From contig JANNOJ010000095.1 of the NCBI GenBank assembly GCA_031399025.1, positions 18,914 to 82,913 of the forward strand: 64,000 nucleotides of DNA, given 5' to 3'. Position numbers and translations under genes: made by a program. Source of the DNA: CBDBZL01 sp031399025 (lineage in GTDB: Bacteria > Pseudomonadota > Alphaproteobacteria > Sphingomonadales > Sphingomonadaceae). The first letter of the stretch is position 1; the number at the start of each line of letters is the position of its first letter. Positions 55,265-63,753 of the stretch are shown one piece after another. The notes under the pieces are model-generated. The model was not told the DNA's origin, did not search any database, and worked only from the letters and a program-made list of their open reading frames with translations.

Positions 55265-55619
55265 CCGCAGGCGAGGACGCGCCGCCTGCTTGGTTCGACG
55301 TTGGCGCAGCGCCGGTCATATCGGGATCGTCAGGCAGATCGGGCACCACGCCAGCATCCGCCAGCGGATCGCTCGCCGGAGCCGGATCGGCACTCGCCGC
55401 CGCCGTGAGAGCGGCCTCGGGCACAGCGGTCGCCTGGAAGTGTTCCGCGCTGTTCATGATGACGTTGGCCAGGCCCACCAGCAGCACCATGGCGCCCAGG
55501 CCCGCGAGCCCGACCTGCAGGCGTTGCGCGGTCTCCTGCGAATTGCCGGCCGGCGGCGCGCGGGACGCATCGGTCCGCACGGCCCTGCCGACGATCATCC
55601 TTAGCGCATCCAAAGCCAC
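55242..55619 (-). CDS. Small membrane-anchored protein, unknown
   Basis: A 125-residue protein with one membrane helix at about 37-54 (VGLAGLGAMVLLVGLANVIM), a basic N-terminal tail and an Ala/Pro/Asp-rich C-terminal half. The start is GTG 55619, with AGGA 9 nt upstream; an internal ATG at 55598 is possible. It follows cysK by 24 bp and overlaps the GldG-like gene by 23 bp. That suggests a three-gene unit. I do not recognise a family. Confidence 0.6.
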   Translation of the reverse strand: MALDALRMIVGRAVRTDASRAPPAGNSQETAQRLQVGLAGLGAMVLLVGLANVIMNSAEHFQATAVPEAALTAAASADPAPASDPLADAGVVPDLPDDPDMTGAAPTSNQAGGASSPADGAAARP

Positions 55620-55643
55620 ATTCAGTGTCCTAGCGCGCCACGT

Positions 55644-56642
55644 TCATCGCAGCCAGTCAAAAACCGGCAGGCCCTTGGCGGCCAGCCAATCGCGATTGTA
55701 GAGCGTGGAGAGGTAGCGGAAGCCGCTGTCGCACAGGATGGTGACGATCCGCTTGCCCGGCCCCAGCTGGCGGCCGAGCGCAATGGCGCCCGCGACGTTG
55801 ATGCCCGAGGACAGGCCCAGGCACAGCCCGTCTTCTTGCAGCATCCGCGCGACCCAGTGCAACCCTTCCTCGTCGGAGATACGGAATTGGGCGTCAATCG
55901 GCGCGCCTTCGAGGTTGGCGGTGATCCTCCCCTGGCCGATCCCCTCGGCCACCGAAGACCCCTCGGCCTTCAGCTCGCCGTGGGCGTAGTAATTATACAA
56001 CGCTGCGCCGTATGGGTCGGTGAGCGCGATGGTGCAGGCCTCATCGCGCGCCTTGAGCGCCATCCCCACGCCCGCCAGCGTGCCGCCGGTGCCGCAGGCG
56101 CAGGTGAAGCCGTCGATCCGACCCTCCATCTGCTCCCACAGCTCGGGCGCGGTGCCTTCGATATGGGCGCGGCGGTTGGCGACGTTGTCGAACTGATTGG
56201 CCCAGATCGCCCCCGGAATCTCCTCCGCCAGGCGCCGCGAGGTGTGGACGAAGTGGCCCGAATCGGCAAATTTGGTGGGCGGCACGCTGACCAGCTCGGC
56301 GCCGAGCGCGCGCAGCGTGTCCACCTTCTCCTTGGACTGGTTGTCGGGCATGACGATGATCGTCCGGTAGCCCCTGGCATTGGCCACCAGCGCCAAGCCG
56401 ATGCCGGTGTTGCCCGCAGTGCCTTCCACCACCGTGCCGCCGGGCTTGAGTTCGCCGCGCGCCTCGGCATCGCGCACGATCCACAGCGCCGCACGGTCCT
56501 TGACGCTGGCGCCGGGGTTGGCGAATTCGCACTTGCCCCAGATCTCGCACCCCGCCTCGCGGCTGGCGGACCTCAGCAGCACCAGCGGCGTGTTGCCGAT
56601 GAGATCGAGCGGGTCGGTGCGGGCGGGGGGAGCGGAGATCAC
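55644..56642 (-). CDS. cysK: Cysteine synthase A (O-acetylserine sulfhydrylase)
   Basis: It forms cysteine from O-acetylserine and sulfide, the step after CysI. The 332-residue PLP enzyme starts at GTG 56642; the frame is open upstream without similarity. Key sites are IGNTPLVLL near 14-22, NPGASVKDRAALWI near 42-55 with the PLP lysine, EGTAGNTGIGLALVA near 75-89, MPDNQSKEK near 100, and CGTGGTLAGVG near 192 for the phosphate. The insert between 120 and 160 (SGHFVHTSRRLAEEIPGA) is typical of this subgroup in alphaproteobacteria. Confidence 0.92.
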   Translation of the reverse strand: MISAPPARTDPLDLIGNTPLVLLRSASREAGCEIWGKCEFANPGASVKDRAALWIVRDAEARGELKPGGTVVEGTAGNTGIGLALVANARGYRTIIVMPDNQSKEKVDTLRALGAELVSVPPTKFADSGHFVHTSRRLAEEIPGAIWANQFDNVANRRAHIEGTAPELWEQMEGRIDGFTCACGTGGTLAGVGMALKARDEACTIALTDPYGAALYNYYAHGELKAEGSSVAEGIGQGRITANLEGAPIDAQFRISDEEGLHWVARMLQEDGLCLGLSSGINVAGAIALGRQLGPGKRIVTILCDSGFRYLSTLYNRDWLAAKGLPVFDWLR

Positions 56643-56751
56643 GGTTAGCGAGGTAGGCACGGGGCCAGGCAAGCGCAACGCAAGTCCGGCTTGCTGGACG
56701 GGAAGCGGGGCTTGATGCAGAGCGCCCTGGGCCGGCGTCGGTGGCGTGGGC

Positions 56752-57069
56752 TCAGTCCTCTTTGGCAATCCGCACGATGAGGCCGTCGAGCCCATCGGTG
56801 AAAGGGATCTGGCACGACAGGCGCGACTGGGCGTCGCGGTCGCTGGCCGAGTCGAGCAGGTCGCCTTCGTCCTCGCTCATCGCCGGCAGCAGGGCACTGA
56901 ACGCCGGATCGACATGGACATGGCAGGTGGCGCACGAGCAGCACCCGCCGCATAATGCGAGCAGCTCGTCGAAGCCGTTGTCGCGGATCGCCTCCATCAC
57001 CGTCAGCCCGCTGGCGGCCGCGATGGTGGATTGCTCGCCCGAACGGGTGATGACGGTCAGCTTGGGCAT
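56752..57069 (-). CDS. 2Fe-2S ferredoxin (adrenodoxin type)
   Basis: A 105-residue plant/vertebrate-type ferredoxin. The ligands are in CGGCCSCATCHVHV near 39-52 and the final cysteine is in LSCQIP near 86. The pattern C-x5-C-x2-C-x35-C is that of adrenodoxin-like ferredoxins. ATG 57069 (MPKLTVITRSGEQ) has AGGAAG in front. It lies 109 bp upstream of cysK on the same strand. A role as electron donor, for instance to P450 or Fe-S assembly, is known for the family; the partner here is unknown. Confidence 0.92.
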   Translation of the reverse strand: MPKLTVITRSGEQSTIAAASGLTVMEAIRDNGFDELLALCGGCCSCATCHVHVDPAFSALLPAMSEDEGDLLDSASDRDAQSRLSCQIPFTDGLDGLIVRIAKED

Positions 57070-57187
57070 GGGGGTGGTCTTCCTGTTCTGGCGCAAATCC
57101 GGCACTTGGGCGCGGCTGCTAGGCAATCGCGCCATCGGTGGCAAGGCGGCGCGTGGCAAGGCGGCGCAAGTGGCCTAAGGAAGCCAC

Positions 57188-57805
57188 ATGGGCCTGACCG
57201 CTTTCCACTTGAACCACGGCATCGATGCGCTCGCGGCGCGCGAGCCCGCCTTCGCCGCTGCCCTGGCGCGGGTCGGCTATCCGGAACCGCGCATCCGCGA
57301 GCGCGGCTATCGCACCTTGCTGCGCACCATCGTGGGCCAGCAGGTCTCGGTCGCGGCGGCCGCCAGCGTGTGGGCGAAGCTCGAGGCGCTGCTGGGCGAG
57401 GCGATGGCACCGGCCGACCTGCTCGCCAGCGATTTCGACGCCCTGCGCGCCTGCGGGCTCTCGCGCCAGAAGCAGGGCTTTGCCCGCTCGCTATGCGAAC
57501 TGGTGGTCTCGGGCGCGCTCGATCTCGAGCGGCTGCCGGCGGACGACGCGGCGGCCATTGCGGCGCTGATGGAGATCAAGGGGATCGGCCGCTGGTCGGC
57601 GGAGATCTACCTGCTGTTCGCCGAGGGACGGCTCGACATCTGGCCGGCCGGCGATCTCGCCGTACAGGCGGGGATCGGCCGCATCCTGGCTCTGGAGGCG
57701 CGGCCCACCGAGGCCCAAACCCGCGCGCTCGCCGAGCCGTGGCGGCCATATCGCGGGGCGGCAGCGATCTTCACCTGGCATTGCTACAACAATCCGGCGC
57801 TGTAG
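57188..57805 (+). CDS. AlkA-type DNA-3-methyladenine glycosylase
   Basis: A 205-residue base-excision repair enzyme of the HhH-GPD superfamily, without the N-terminal domain of E. coli AlkA. The helix-hairpin-helix is LMEIKGIGRWSAEIYLL near 127-143, followed by the GPD segment in which the catalytic aspartate lies (IWPAGDLAVQAGIGR near 151-165). The N-terminal half has TLLRTIVGQQVSVAAAASVWAKL near 43-65. Located divergent from the ferredoxin gene with about 118 bp between. Confidence 0.9.
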   Translation: MGLTAFHLNHGIDALAAREPAFAAALARVGYPEPRIRERGYRTLLRTIVGQQVSVAAAASVWAKLEALLGEAMAPADLLASDFDALRACGLSRQKQGFARSLCELVVSGALDLERLPADDAAAIAALMEIKGIGRWSAEIYLLFAEGRLDIWPAGDLAVQAGIGRILALEARPTEAQTRALAEPWRPYRGAAAIFTWHCYNNPAL

Positions 57806-57891
57806 GCACCTCACCGGGCAACATCGACCCCCCGGTTTGCAATCTAACGCCATTCGCCTAGCTAGACCGCCACAGACCATCCGGAGAGTCC

Positions 57892-59865
57892 ATGACCGAC
57901 CTAGTTGCCATCCCCGCCGCCGCCGCGCGCGTGGCGGACGTGCCGCTGATCCCGCGCGACGATCTCTACGGCAACCCCACCCGCGCCTCCGGCCAGATCA
58001 GCCCTGATGGTCGCTGGCTGAGCTGGCTGGCGCCGCATGCGGGCGTGATGAACGTGTGGGTGGCGCCGGCTGACGAGCCGGACGCGGCGCGACTGATGAC
58101 GCGGTCTGACGACCGGCCCATCCCGGCCTATTTCTGGTCGCCGGACGCCACCAGCCTGCTCTACATCCAGGACAAGGCGGGCGACGAGAACTACCTGCTC
58201 TACCGGGTCGAGGTGGCGAGCGGCGCGGAGACCTGCCTCACCCCGTTCGCCAACACCCGGGTGCAGATCGTGGGCAGTTCGAACACCATCCGTGATGCGG
58301 TGCTGGTGGGCCTCAACGATCGCGACCCCACCTATCATGACGTGCACCGGCTTGACCTGGCGACCGGCGCGCTGACCCTGATCTACCGCAACGAGAGCTT
58401 CGCCGGGTTCATCGCCGACGACAGCCTGACCCTGCGCTGGGCCATCCGGCAGAACGCCGCCGGCGGCACGGACATGTTCGAGATGGTCGATGGCGAGGTG
58501 GCGCAAGTGCCGCGCGAAAGCACCACGCTCGACGATTCGCTCACCACCCATGTCGCCGGCTATACCACCGACGGGCGCACGCTGTTCTGGATCGACAGCC
58601 GCGGTCGCAACACCGCCGCCTTGTTCGCCGAGGATACCCAGACCGGCGAGCGGCGGCTCATTGCCGCGGACGAGCAGGCCGATATCGGCTCGGCGATGCA
58701 GGACCCGCTCACCGGCGAGATCGAGGCCTATGCGGTTACCTACCTGCGCACGCGTTGGGTGGCGCTCGATCCGGACATCGACGTCGCGCTCGCCTGGCTG
58801 CGCGAGCGGCTGGAGGGGGATTTCGGCGTCCAGTCGCGCACCGACGACAATCGCAAGTGGATCGTCTGGAACGATCCGCTGATTGCCCCGGCGCGCGCGC
58901 TCCTGTTCGATCGCGACGCCATGACCCTGACCGAGTTCTACGTCTCGCGCCCCGAACTGGCCGGCGCGCCGCTCCAGCCGATGCATGCGCTCGAGATCCC
59001 CGCCCGCGACGGCCTGGTGCTGCCCAGCTACCTCACCTTGCCGCCGGGCAGCGATCCCCACGCCGCCGGCGTGCCGCAGGCGCCGGTGCCGCTCGTGCTG
59101 CTGGTCCACGGCGGGCCCTGGGCGCGCGACGGCTTCGGCTTCAACCGCGCGCATCAATGGCTGGCCAATCGCGGCTACGGCGTGCTCAGCGTCAACTTCC
59201 GCGGCTCGACCGGGTTCGGCAAGGACTTCATCAACGCCGCCAACCTGGAATGGGGCGCCGCGATGCACGACGATCTCGTCGACGCGGTGGAATGGGCGAT
59301 CGCGCAGCGCGTCGCGGAGCGCGACAAGGTTGCCATCATGGGCGGCTCGTACGGCGGCTATGCCGCGCTGGTGGGGCTCACCTTCACCCCCGAGCTGTTC
59401 GCCTGCGGGGTGGATATCGTCGGCCCGTCCAACCTCGAGACGCTGCTAGAGACGATCCCGCCCTATTGGGCGCCGATGGTCAAGCAGTTCCACGAGCGGA
59501 TGGGCAATCCCGAGACCGAGGCCGGCAAGGCGCTGCTCAGGGAGCGCAGCCCGCTGTATCGCGCCGGCGAGATCATCAAGCCGCTGCTGATCGGCCAGGG
59601 GGCCAATGACCCGCGCGTCAAACAGTCCGAGAGCGACCAGATCGTGGCAGCGATGGAGGCGGCGGGCGTGCCGGTCACCTATGTCCTGTTCCCCGACGAA
59701 GGCCACGGATTCGCCAAGCCGACCAACAACATCGCCTTCAACGCGGTGGCCGAGAACTTCCTGGCGACCTACCTCGGCGGCCGCGCCGAACCGCTGGGGG
59801 ATGTGCTGAGCGCCTCCACCGCCCAGATCAAGACCGGCGAGGAGTTCGTGAAAGGGCTGGCCTAG
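57892..59865 (+). CDS. S9-family peptidase (prolyl oligopeptidase/acylaminoacyl type)
   Basis: A 657-residue serine peptidase with an N-terminal beta-propeller (repeats such as GRWLSWLAP and FWSPDATSLLYIQDK) and a C-terminal alpha/beta-hydrolase domain from about 365. The nucleophile is Ser in MGGSYGGYAALVG near 483-495, the oxyanion region is VHGGPWARDGFGFNRAHQWLANRGYGVLSVNFRGSTGFGK, and the catalytic Asp is in GANDPRVK near 570 with His in DEGHGFAKP near 605. No clear signal peptide is seen; the first 15 residues are Ala-rich. It probably trims peptides or releases N-acylated residues in the cytosol. Confidence 0.9.
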   Translation: MTDLVAIPAAAARVADVPLIPRDDLYGNPTRASGQISPDGRWLSWLAPHAGVMNVWVAPADEPDAARLMTRSDDRPIPAYFWSPDATSLLYIQDKAGDENYLLYRVEVASGAETCLTPFANTRVQIVGSSNTIRDAVLVGLNDRDPTYHDVHRLDLATGALTLIYRNESFAGFIADDSLTLRWAIRQNAAGGTDMFEMVDGEVAQVPRESTTLDDSLTTHVAGYTTDGRTLFWIDSRGRNTAALFAEDTQTGERRLIAADEQADIGSAMQDPLTGEIEAYAVTYLRTRWVALDPDIDVALAWLRERLEGDFGVQSRTDDNRKWIVWNDPLIAPARALLFDRDAMTLTEFYVSRPELAGAPLQPMHALEIPARDGLVLPSYLTLPPGSDPHAAGVPQAPVPLVLLVHGGPWARDGFGFNRAHQWLANRGYGVLSVNFRGSTGFGKDFINAANLEWGAAMHDDLVDAVEWAIAQRVAERDKVAIMGGSYGGYAALVGLTFTPELFACGVDIVGPSNLETLLETIPPYWAPMVKQFHERMGNPETEAGKALLRERSPLYRAGEIIKPLLIGQGANDPRVKQSESDQIVAAMEAAGVPVTYVLFPDEGHGFAKPTNNIAFNAVAENFLATYLGGRAEPLGDVLSASTAQIKTGEEFVKGLA

Positions 59866-59995
59866 CGTGCCCTCCCGGGGACTGCCCGCGGTCCGCGTTG
59901 GCGCTGGCGCTGGCGCTGGCGGCGACGTTCTTACACTGCGAGAACGAAGATACGTTTCGGCCGCAAGGCACGCGCGGGGGATCAGGGTGAAGGTA

Positions 59996-60286
59996 TCACA
60001 CCAGTTGGTTGATCGCGCGCGCCATCGCCAGGTCGCGGTGCGACAAGCCGCCGGCATCGTGGGTGGTGAGGCTTATCGACACGCGGTTGTAGACGTTCCA
60101 CCATTCGGGATGGTGATCCATCTTCTCGGCCAGCAGCGCGATGCGGCTCACGAAGGCCCAGGCCTCGCTGAAGTCGGCGAATTTGCAATCGCGGCGAATG
60201 GCCAGGCCATCCTCACGCAGGATCCAATCGGGCAGTTCGCCGAGGGCATCGTCGCGCTCGGCACTCGTCAATTGCTCAACGGCCAT
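59996..60286 (-). CDS. Pterin-4a-carbinolamine dehydratase
   Basis: The 96-residue enzyme dehydrates 4a-hydroxytetrahydropterin during recycling of the phenylalanine-hydroxylase cofactor. The signature is KMDHHPEWWNVYNRVSISLTTHDAGGLSHRD near 60-90, with the three active-site histidines, and the N-terminal WILREDGLAIRRDCKFADFSEA is as expected. ATG 60286 gives the family length. It is convergent with the S9 peptidase gene and divergent from ccmA by 52 bp. The hydroxylase gene is not in view. Confidence 0.92.
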   Translation of the reverse strand: MAVEQLTSAERDDALGELPDWILREDGLAIRRDCKFADFSEAWAFVSRIALLAEKMDHHPEWWNVYNRVSISLTTHDAGGLSHRDLAMARAINQLV

Positions 60287-60338
60287 GGCGGCCCTCACCT
60301 TGCTGTCGCCGCTCAGCCATGCACGAACAAAGCTTGAA

Positions 60339-60938
60339 ATGGAAGCGTGCCGGCTGAACGCGACCGATCTTGCCTGCCGCCGGGGCAGCCGCGTGCTGTT
60401 CGCCGGCCTCTCCCTGGCGCTCGCACCGGGCGCGGCCTGTCTGATTCGGGGACCTAACGGTTGTGGCAAGTCGAGCCTCATCCGCATCCTGGCCGGCCTG
60501 TTGCGGCCCTTGGCCGGCTCGGTCGAGCGGACGGGAGCGCCGGCGCTGCTGGACGAACGGCCGGCGCTCGACGAACACCTGCCGCTCGCCCGTGCCCTCG
60601 CCTTCTGGCGCGGTCTCGACGGCGGCGAGGCAACCGCCCTGCCCGTCCTAGGTCTCGCCGAACTGGTCGATGTGCCGGTGCGCTACCTTTCCACCGGCCA
60701 GCGCAAGCGGGCTGCGATCGCCAGGCTGCTGGGCCAGCGCGCGCCCATCTGGCTGCTCGACGAGCCGCTGAACGGGCTGGATGTCGCCGCCGCAAGCCTG
60801 GTGGAGGGGCTCGTCGCCGAGCATTGCGCCACCGGAGGCATCGCCGTGATCGCCTCCCATCAGCCCTTCGCCCACGGCGCCATGGTCATCCTCGACCTGC
60901 CGGCATTCGCGCGGGACCAGGTGGCGGATGCCTGGTGA
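60339..60938 (+). CDS. ccmA: Heme exporter ATP-binding protein CcmA
   Basis: The ATPase of the cytochrome c maturation system I, which releases heme from CcmE. The 199-residue protein has Walker A RGPNGCGKSSLIRILAGLL near 36-54, the signature LSTGQRKRAAIARLL near 115-129 (the CcmA-type Q-R-K-R), and Walker B IWLLDEPLNGLD near 137-148. ATG 60339 (MEACRLNATDLAC) is the best start; the frame is open farther upstream without similarity. The stop overlaps ccmB by 4 nt (GTGA). Confidence 0.92.
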   Translation: MEACRLNATDLACRRGSRVLFAGLSLALAPGAACLIRGPNGCGKSSLIRILAGLLRPLAGSVERTGAPALLDERPALDEHLPLARALAFWRGLDGGEATALPVLGLAELVDVPVRYLSTGQRKRAAIARLLGQRAPIWLLDEPLNGLDVAAASLVEGLVAEHCATGGIAVIASHQPFAHGAMVILDLPAFARDQVADAW

Positions 60939-61594
60939 AGGCACTGCTGGCCATCCTCGCCCGCGATCTGGCGCTGTTCCTGCCGGGCGGCCGCAGCGGG
61001 GGCACGCTCCTGCCGCTGTTGTTCTTCCTGGCGGTGGCGATGGTCTATCCGTTCGCCGTGGGACCCGACGCCACGCTGCTCGCGCGGGCGGGCGGCGGGG
61101 TGATCTGGGTCGCCGCGCTGCTCGCTGCGATCCTACCGCTCGACCGCCTGCTCGCCGCCGATCTGGAGCGGGGTTTCTTCGACCAATGGGCGCTGCGCGG
61201 CCTTGCCGAGGAGGCCGTGGCGGCGGTGCGCCTGCTCGCTCACTGGCTGAGCTTCGGTCCGCCGCTGATGTTGGCCGCGCTGCCCGCCGCGGCGCTGCTG
61301 GGGCTCGATGCCGACACGCTGCGACGGGTCGAGCTCGGCCTGCTGGCGGGCACGCCGGGCCTCGCGGCGATCGGCCTGATGGTCGCCGCGCTCACCGTGT
61401 CGTTGCGCGGCGGCGCGGCGCTCTCGGGACTGCTGGTGATCCCCTTCGCCGTGCCGCTGCTGATCTTCGGCGCCGGCTCGCTTGCCCAGGGCGGGGAAAG
61501 CGGCCTGGCCTTGACCGCGGCGAGCAGCCTGGTGCTGGTCGCGCTCGCCCCCTTTGCCTGCGGGGCCGCGATCCGCGCCGCGCGCGAGGGGTAG
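60935..61594 (+). CDS. ccmB: Heme exporter permease CcmB
   Basis: The CcmB permease of the same system. The 219-residue protein starts with GTG 60935 inside the end of ccmA. It has six hydrophobic segments and begins with ILARDLALFLPGGRSGGTLLPLLFFLAVAMVYPFAVGPD, as in CcmB. LPLDRLLAADLERGFFDQWALRG near 65-87 is the conserved cytoplasmic loop. ccmC, ccmD and ccmE do not follow; they must lie elsewhere. Together with CcmA it forms the heme-release ATPase complex. Confidence 0.92.
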   Translation: MKALLAILARDLALFLPGGRSGGTLLPLLFFLAVAMVYPFAVGPDATLLARAGGGVIWVAALLAAILPLDRLLAADLERGFFDQWALRGLAEEAVAAVRLLAHWLSFGPPLMLAALPAAALLGLDADTLRRVELGLLAGTPGLAAIGLMVAALTVSLRGGAALSGLLVIPFAVPLLIFGAGSLAQGGESGLALTAASSLVLVALAPFACGAAIRAAREG

Positions 61595-61830
61595 AGATCG
61601 ACCCGAACTGCGCCATTCCGGATCAGGCCAGAAGCGGAACTGGACCCGCGAGCCGCGCGGATTAACGATCACTTGCAAATAATTAGCTGCAGGACGGGAA
61701 TGCTGCAAACCCACCTGGCCGCGAGCATCGCCGTCGCCGTGGTTACCATATCTCAACCATTGCCCGGCATATGCAGGAGCCATTCCGGGGACCAGATCAA
61801 CACGCCGCCCGCGGCCGAGGATGCACGCTG

Positions 61831-62031
61831 ATGACCAAGATGTCGGACCACAACGCACGCTCCAGTCAAGCTGAGGATTTCTGGACCGAGCAGGACGAGG
61901 CGATGCAACAGCACAATCTGTTCAACAGCGAGGGCGAGGATCTTGGCGCAGCAATGGGCTATCTGGCCGTCGGCACGGTCGTCTTGTGCGCAGCGGCAAT
62001 CGCGGTCGCGGCCTTCGTGCTGCGCTCGTAA
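61831..62031 (+). CDS. Small single-helix membrane protein, unknown
   Basis: A 66-residue protein (MTKMSDHNARSSQAEDFW...) with a polar N-terminal half and one C-terminal membrane helix (YLAVGTVVLCAAAIAVAAFVL). ATG 61831 is preferred over an upstream in-frame ATG at 61771 because GAGG lies about 10 nt before it. It is 236 bp after ccmB. No family is recognised; a small regulator of a membrane complex is possible. The 236-bp gap before it holds only a short plausible promoter area. Confidence 0.5.
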   Translation: MTKMSDHNARSSQAEDFWTEQDEAMQQHNLFNSEGEDLGAAMGYLAVGTVVLCAAAIAVAAFVLRS

Positions 62032-62377
62032 GCCTGCTTGGGTGGCCACAGCTGTGCGTTCGCACCTGCGGGCAATGGGACGGATGCCGGGTATCTGCAG
62101 GTCGGCGTGAAAGACAGCTTCGCACCAATGCCCTGGTGATGCGATCGAGCCCGTGGCGGGTTGCTAGCGCAGCCGCGTCGTTTGCGTCCGGGAGCGCGGG
62201 TTCGCATTGGTCGGTGAAGGTCGATGAACTTGGCAAGCACACAGAGCCTCTCGTTCGGGCAGGGTCGCGGGGAGGCGAGCCAGCTGCAACAGGCGCCTTG
62301 AGTCGGGGCTGATCGCGTCGCGAGCCTTGCGTAGATGCGCGGGATTGCAGCGAAACAGAGGCCTTTGTTTGGACGTC

Positions 62378-62417
<40 letters not shown>

Positions 62418-62520
62418 GAGATGCGTTGGTGAAACTCCCAGTGGGACGCCATCATCGCGCAAGGTCCAAGCTGTCCGGTAAAGAGCCCGGCCGCGAATGC
62501 CGCGGGTCGCCGTCTGCCGC

Positions 62521-62566
62521 CGCCAGCCGCCAGCCGCCAGCCGCCAGCCGCCAGCCGCCAGCCGCC
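62521..62566. repeat. 7-bp tandem repeat (CGCCAGC), 6.5 copies
   Basis: Six exact copies of CGCCAGC followed by CGCC. Unit length 7 means that copy changes shift any reading frame. It is 104 bp from the TG tract. Confidence 0.95.
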
Positions 62567-62872
62567 CCGGCAGATTCCAAGGTCAGCCGATCAGCAAGCT
62601 CTAACTCAGCCTCGCACCGCAAAGCCCTCTCGGGGGAAGGAAGCGATCCAGCTACGGGGGGACCAGCGACCTTTCGAACAAGCCCTTGCCCATCTGCGCT
62701 CGAACAGGGACACAGGCCCAGCCACAGCTCGTCGTGCGCAGCCAGCCTGATCTCGGGAACCAGTAGATCCGGCAGGGGTGCGGGAAGAACCGCAGCGGGG
62801 CCGCGCCATTCGCTGATTTCGGCTCCGCATTCGAGGCCGACCAGCGATTGATCGGCCGGGTGCCATCGGTTG

Positions 62873-63706
62873 TCAGGCGAAGGCCGGCTTGTGCAGCCCG
62901 CCGGGGCTCGTGGTGAACACCTCGCAGCCGTCTTCGGTGATGCCGATCGAGTGCTCGAACTGCGCCGAAAGGCTCTTGTCGCGAGTCACCGCGGTCCAGC
63001 CATCGGACAGCAGTTTCACCGCGCCCTTACCCAGGTTGATCATCGGTTCGATGGTCATGAACATGCCCGGCCGCAGTTCGGGCCCGGTCCCGGCGCGCGC
63101 CATGTGCACTACCTCGGGCGCGTCGTGGAACAGGCGGCCGACGCCGTGGCCGCAGAAATCGCGCACCACGCCGTAGCGGTGCTGTTCGGCATGGGCCTGG
63201 ATCGCGTGGCTGATGTCGCCGAGATGGTTGCCGGGTTTCGCCTGCTCCAGTCCAAGCATCAGGCATTCATGGGTGACATCAACCAGCTTCCTCGCCTTCA
63301 GCGCGACGTCGCCGACGAGGTACATGCGGCTGGTGTCGCCGTGCCAGCCATCGAGGATCGGGGTGACGTCGATGTTGACGATGTCGCCGTCCTTGAGCGC
63401 CTTGTCGCCGGGGATGCCGTGGCACACGACATGATTGATCGAGGTGCAGCAGCTTTTGGTGTAGCCGCGATATCCGAGCGTCGCGGGAACGCCGCCCGCA
63501 TCGACAGTCATGCGATAGACGATCGCGTCCAATTCGCCGGTGGTGACGCCGGGGACGACATGGGGCACGAGAGCGTCGAGGATCGAGGCGGCGAGGTGGC
63601 CGGCGCGGCGCATGCCATCGAAGCCTTCAGGTCCATGCAGCTTGATGACATGGCTGCGCGGTTCGGCGCGATCTTCAGGCGAGACGTGAATATATTCGGT
63701 CATCAT
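62873..63706 (-). CDS. map: Methionine aminopeptidase, type I
   Basis: It removes the initiator methionine from nascent proteins. The 277-residue protein has the pita-bread fold. Metal ligands are in NIDVTPILDGWHGDTSRMY near 111-129 (two Asp), FCGHGVGRLFHDAPEV near 183-198 (His) and MFMTIEPMIN near 214-223 (Glu), with the last Glu in SAQFEHSIGITEDG near 249. The N-terminal extension of about 25 residues is common in alphaproteobacteria. Two adjacent ATG codons (63706 or 63703) are possible starts. It is divergent from a cinA-like gene 47 bp away. Confidence 0.96.
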   Translation of the reverse strand: MMTEYIHVSPEDRAEPRSHVIKLHGPEGFDGMRRAGHLAASILDALVPHVVPGVTTGELDAIVYRMTVDAGGVPATLGYRGYTKSCCTSINHVVCHGIPGDKALKDGDIVNIDVTPILDGWHGDTSRMYLVGDVALKARKLVDVTHECLMLGLEQAKPGNHLGDISHAIQAHAEQHRYGVVRDFCGHGVGRLFHDAPEVVHMARAGTGPELRPGMFMTIEPMINLGKGAVKLLSDGWTAVTRDKSLSAQFEHSIGITEDGCEVFTTSPGGLHKPAFA

Positions 63707-63753
63707 GCGTATATAGGGGCAATCGGCGCCTGCATAAACCCGACGGAGACTTT

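Noticed and set aside
62521..62566. CRISPR-like repetition
   Set aside because: The units are 7 bp, contiguous and without spacers, so this is a simple tandem repeat.
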